Notes under the pieces: model-generated
Database searches by the model: none
Told to the model about the DNA's origin: nothing
Seen by the model: only the letters and a program-made list of their open reading frames with translations
Source of the DNA: JACKAN01 sp964502735
GTDB taxonomy: Bacteria; Bdellovibrionota; Bdellovibrionia; Bdellovibrionales; UBA1609
Length of the DNA stretch: 13,100 bases
Direction of reading: 5' to 3'
NCBI GenBank assembly: GCA_964502735.1
Contig: CAZCYD010000063.1
Location: 1 to 13,100, forward strand
Made by a program: the position numbers and the translations under genes
Part shown: one piece after another, positions 12,143 to 13,100 of the stretch
How positions within the stretch are numbered: position 1 is the first letter of the stretch
Layout: each line of letters opens with the position of its first letter

Positions 12143-13078
12143 ATGAAAATTCTCCCCCGAACTTTTCAAAAGTTATCTCTTTGTATGATTGCCTACACTC
12201 TTATTGTTATTCTTTGGGGAGCTTACGTAAAGATTAGTCATTCTGGAGATGGGTGCGGAAAATCTTGGCCCCTCTGTCACGACAATTGGGTTCCGGCCGG
12301 TCGCCACATGTCCACTTGGATCGAATTCTCCCACCGTGTAAGCTCTGGTCTCTACGGCATACTTGTACTTCTGATGATTGTGTTAGCTTTTAAAACTTAT
12401 CCCACCCATCACCCTCTGAGAAAAGCTATGGTCTTTACTGGGTTTTTTACTCTCAGTGAGGCTCTGCTTGGGGCCGTTCTTGTCCTGGCGGGGCTTGTAG
12501 GCTCCAACGACTCTGTCTTCAGAGCCTACGTGATGGCTCTACACCTTGTTAATAGCCTTCTACTTGTTGCTAGCTTTGTTTTAGTCTACGATTGGGCTCT
12601 CTACAAAGTTCATGAATCCAGAGCTAAGTTCAGCCCACTTGCACCAAAAATTGTTATAATGATTTGCTTATTTTTGATTATCGCCAGCAGCGGAGGCATT
12701 GCCTCACTCTCAACAACCTTATTTCCATCTGAATCTCTATTTTCTGGACTTGTCGAAGACTTCTCTAAAGATAGTCATTTTCTTGTTCGCATTCGAATTT
12801 CCCATCCTCTCGCGGCCACATTACTGGGAGGACTGCTCATATATATGAGTTTCTACTTAGGCGCAAAAACCTCCAACCCCGTTTTGCAGAAGAGACTGCA
12901 GGCTCTTACCTACCTCCTTATATTTGGAGTTGCGCTCGGCTATGTAACTTTGTTTGCCCTATCTCCAATTTTTCTCAAGTTTGCTCATTTAATATGGGCC
13001 TATGGAATATGGATAGTTCTCATTCTCTGCCTAAGCGGAAAACCAGAAGGTGCCAGGCGGGAAGGTGCCAGGCCCTAA
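12143..13078 (+). CDS. ctaA: Haem A synthase (COX15/CtaA family)
   Basis: This 311-residue inner-membrane enzyme oxidises the C8 methyl of haem O to formyl, giving haem A for aa3-type oxidases. It has about eight transmembrane helices in two four-helix halves. The catalytic E61 and H64 (EFSH), plus H134, H221 and H282, are spaced much as in B. subtilis CtaA (E57, H60, H123, H216, H278). The cysteine pair C38/C45 in CGKSWPLC is the extracytoplasmic redox pair of the Bacillus-type class. The C-terminus ends in a short basic duplicated tail (EGARR-EGARP). ATG 12143 is the natural start for the first helix; only a weak GGA lies upstream. No ctaB or oxidase subunit gene is in the window, though it may follow to the right. 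Confidence 0.93.
   Translation: MKILPRTFQKLSLCMIAYTLIVILWGAYVKISHSGDGCGKSWPLCHDNWVPAGRHMSTWIEFSHRVSSGLYGILVLLMIVLAFKTYPTHHPLRKAMVFTGFFTLSEALLGAVLVLAGLVGSNDSVFRAYVMALHLVNSLLLVASFVLVYDWALYKVHESRAKFSPLAPKIVIMICLFLIIASSGGIASLSTTLFPSESLFSGLVEDFSKDSHFLVRIRISHPLAATLLGGLLIYMSFYLGAKTSNPVLQKRLQALTYLLIFGVALGYVTLFALSPIFLKFAHLIWAYGIWIVLILCLSGKPEGARREGARP
13046..13075 (+). repeat. 15-bp tandem repeat at the 3' end of ctaA
   Basis: GAAGGTGCCAGGC occurs at 13046-13058 and again at 13061-13073; the 15-bp units match at 13 positions. They encode EGARR and EGARP immediately before the stop. They are visibly more GC-rich than the surrounding coding sequence and add a tail beyond the last membrane helix. GGTGCCAGGC resembles half of a GC-rich palindrome of the kind found in dispersed intergenic repeats. 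Confidence 0.75.
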
Positions 13079-13100
13079 ATTGGAACGCAGAGCAGAATAA

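Noticed and set aside
1..13100. CRISPR array, transposase, toxin-antitoxin or phage-defence module
   Set aside because: The only repeats are short tandem, phased or inverted ones with no regular spacers, and no protein in the window carries nuclease, transposase or toxin motifs.

Overview
The window is AT-rich chromosomal DNA with ordinary bacterial housekeeping and metabolic genes on both strands. There is a mixture of short operons, divergent promoters and convergent gene ends whose stop codons overlap. The protein set suggests a Gram-negative, motile, aerobic bacterium: a PilB/GspE-type secretion ATPase, a stand-alone double-receiver protein, several secreted or lipid-anchored proteins, tyrosine degradation and haem A synthesis. 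A relative of Bdellovibrio (Bdellovibrionota) would fit. That assignment is an inference from gene style, not something a marker gene here proves.

Layout. Positions 1-160 hold a short open frame cut by the window edge and two sets of helically phased short repeats. They lie just beyond the 3' end of a minus-strand tRNA-Ser(GGA) (161-251), a classic integration site. Then, on the minus strand, come a PilB/GspE-like ATPase (467-2197) and a two-receiver response regulator (2326-3123). A tightly coupled pair of PLP enzymes follows, also on minus: an ACC-synthase-like (ACCS-type) class I enzyme (4604-5839) directly upstream of a methionine gamma-lyase/cystathionine gamma-synthase family enzyme (3337-4602). 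Divergent from these, behind a candidate sigma-28 (FliA) promoter, is a secreted protein with an acidic segment, a basic Pro/Ala/Lys segment and a C-terminal SH3-like domain (6034-6705). It runs tail to tail into purN (6702-7271, minus). Next, on plus, are a secreted NodB-type polysaccharide deacetylase (7356-8552), an unrecognised lipoprotein (8805-9836) and a small four-helix membrane protein that resembles DUF420/CtaM (9787-10188) and overlaps the lipoprotein gene. The last block is a divergent fumarylacetoacetase / maleylacetoacetate isomerase pair for the end of tyrosine catabolism (10181-11173 minus, 11364-12017 plus), followed by haem A synthase ctaA (12143-13078, plus).

Functional links. 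Fumarylacetoacetase and maleylacetoacetate isomerase catalyse consecutive steps and share a 190-bp intergenic region with an operator-like repeat. The two PLP enzymes are translationally coupled and both belong to families acting on methionine or its derivatives. If the small membrane protein really is CtaM-like, it and CtaA both serve haem-copper oxidase maturation. At two genes (the ACCS-like gene and maiA) the candidate promoter lies so close to the start codon that a leaderless mRNA is predicted.

I found no CRISPR array, transposase, toxin-antitoxin pair or defence system. The observations most worth checking are the phased repeats beside tRNA-Ser, the coupled PLP operon, the FliA-type promoter of the SH3 protein, the leaderless starts and the fahA-maiA operator.
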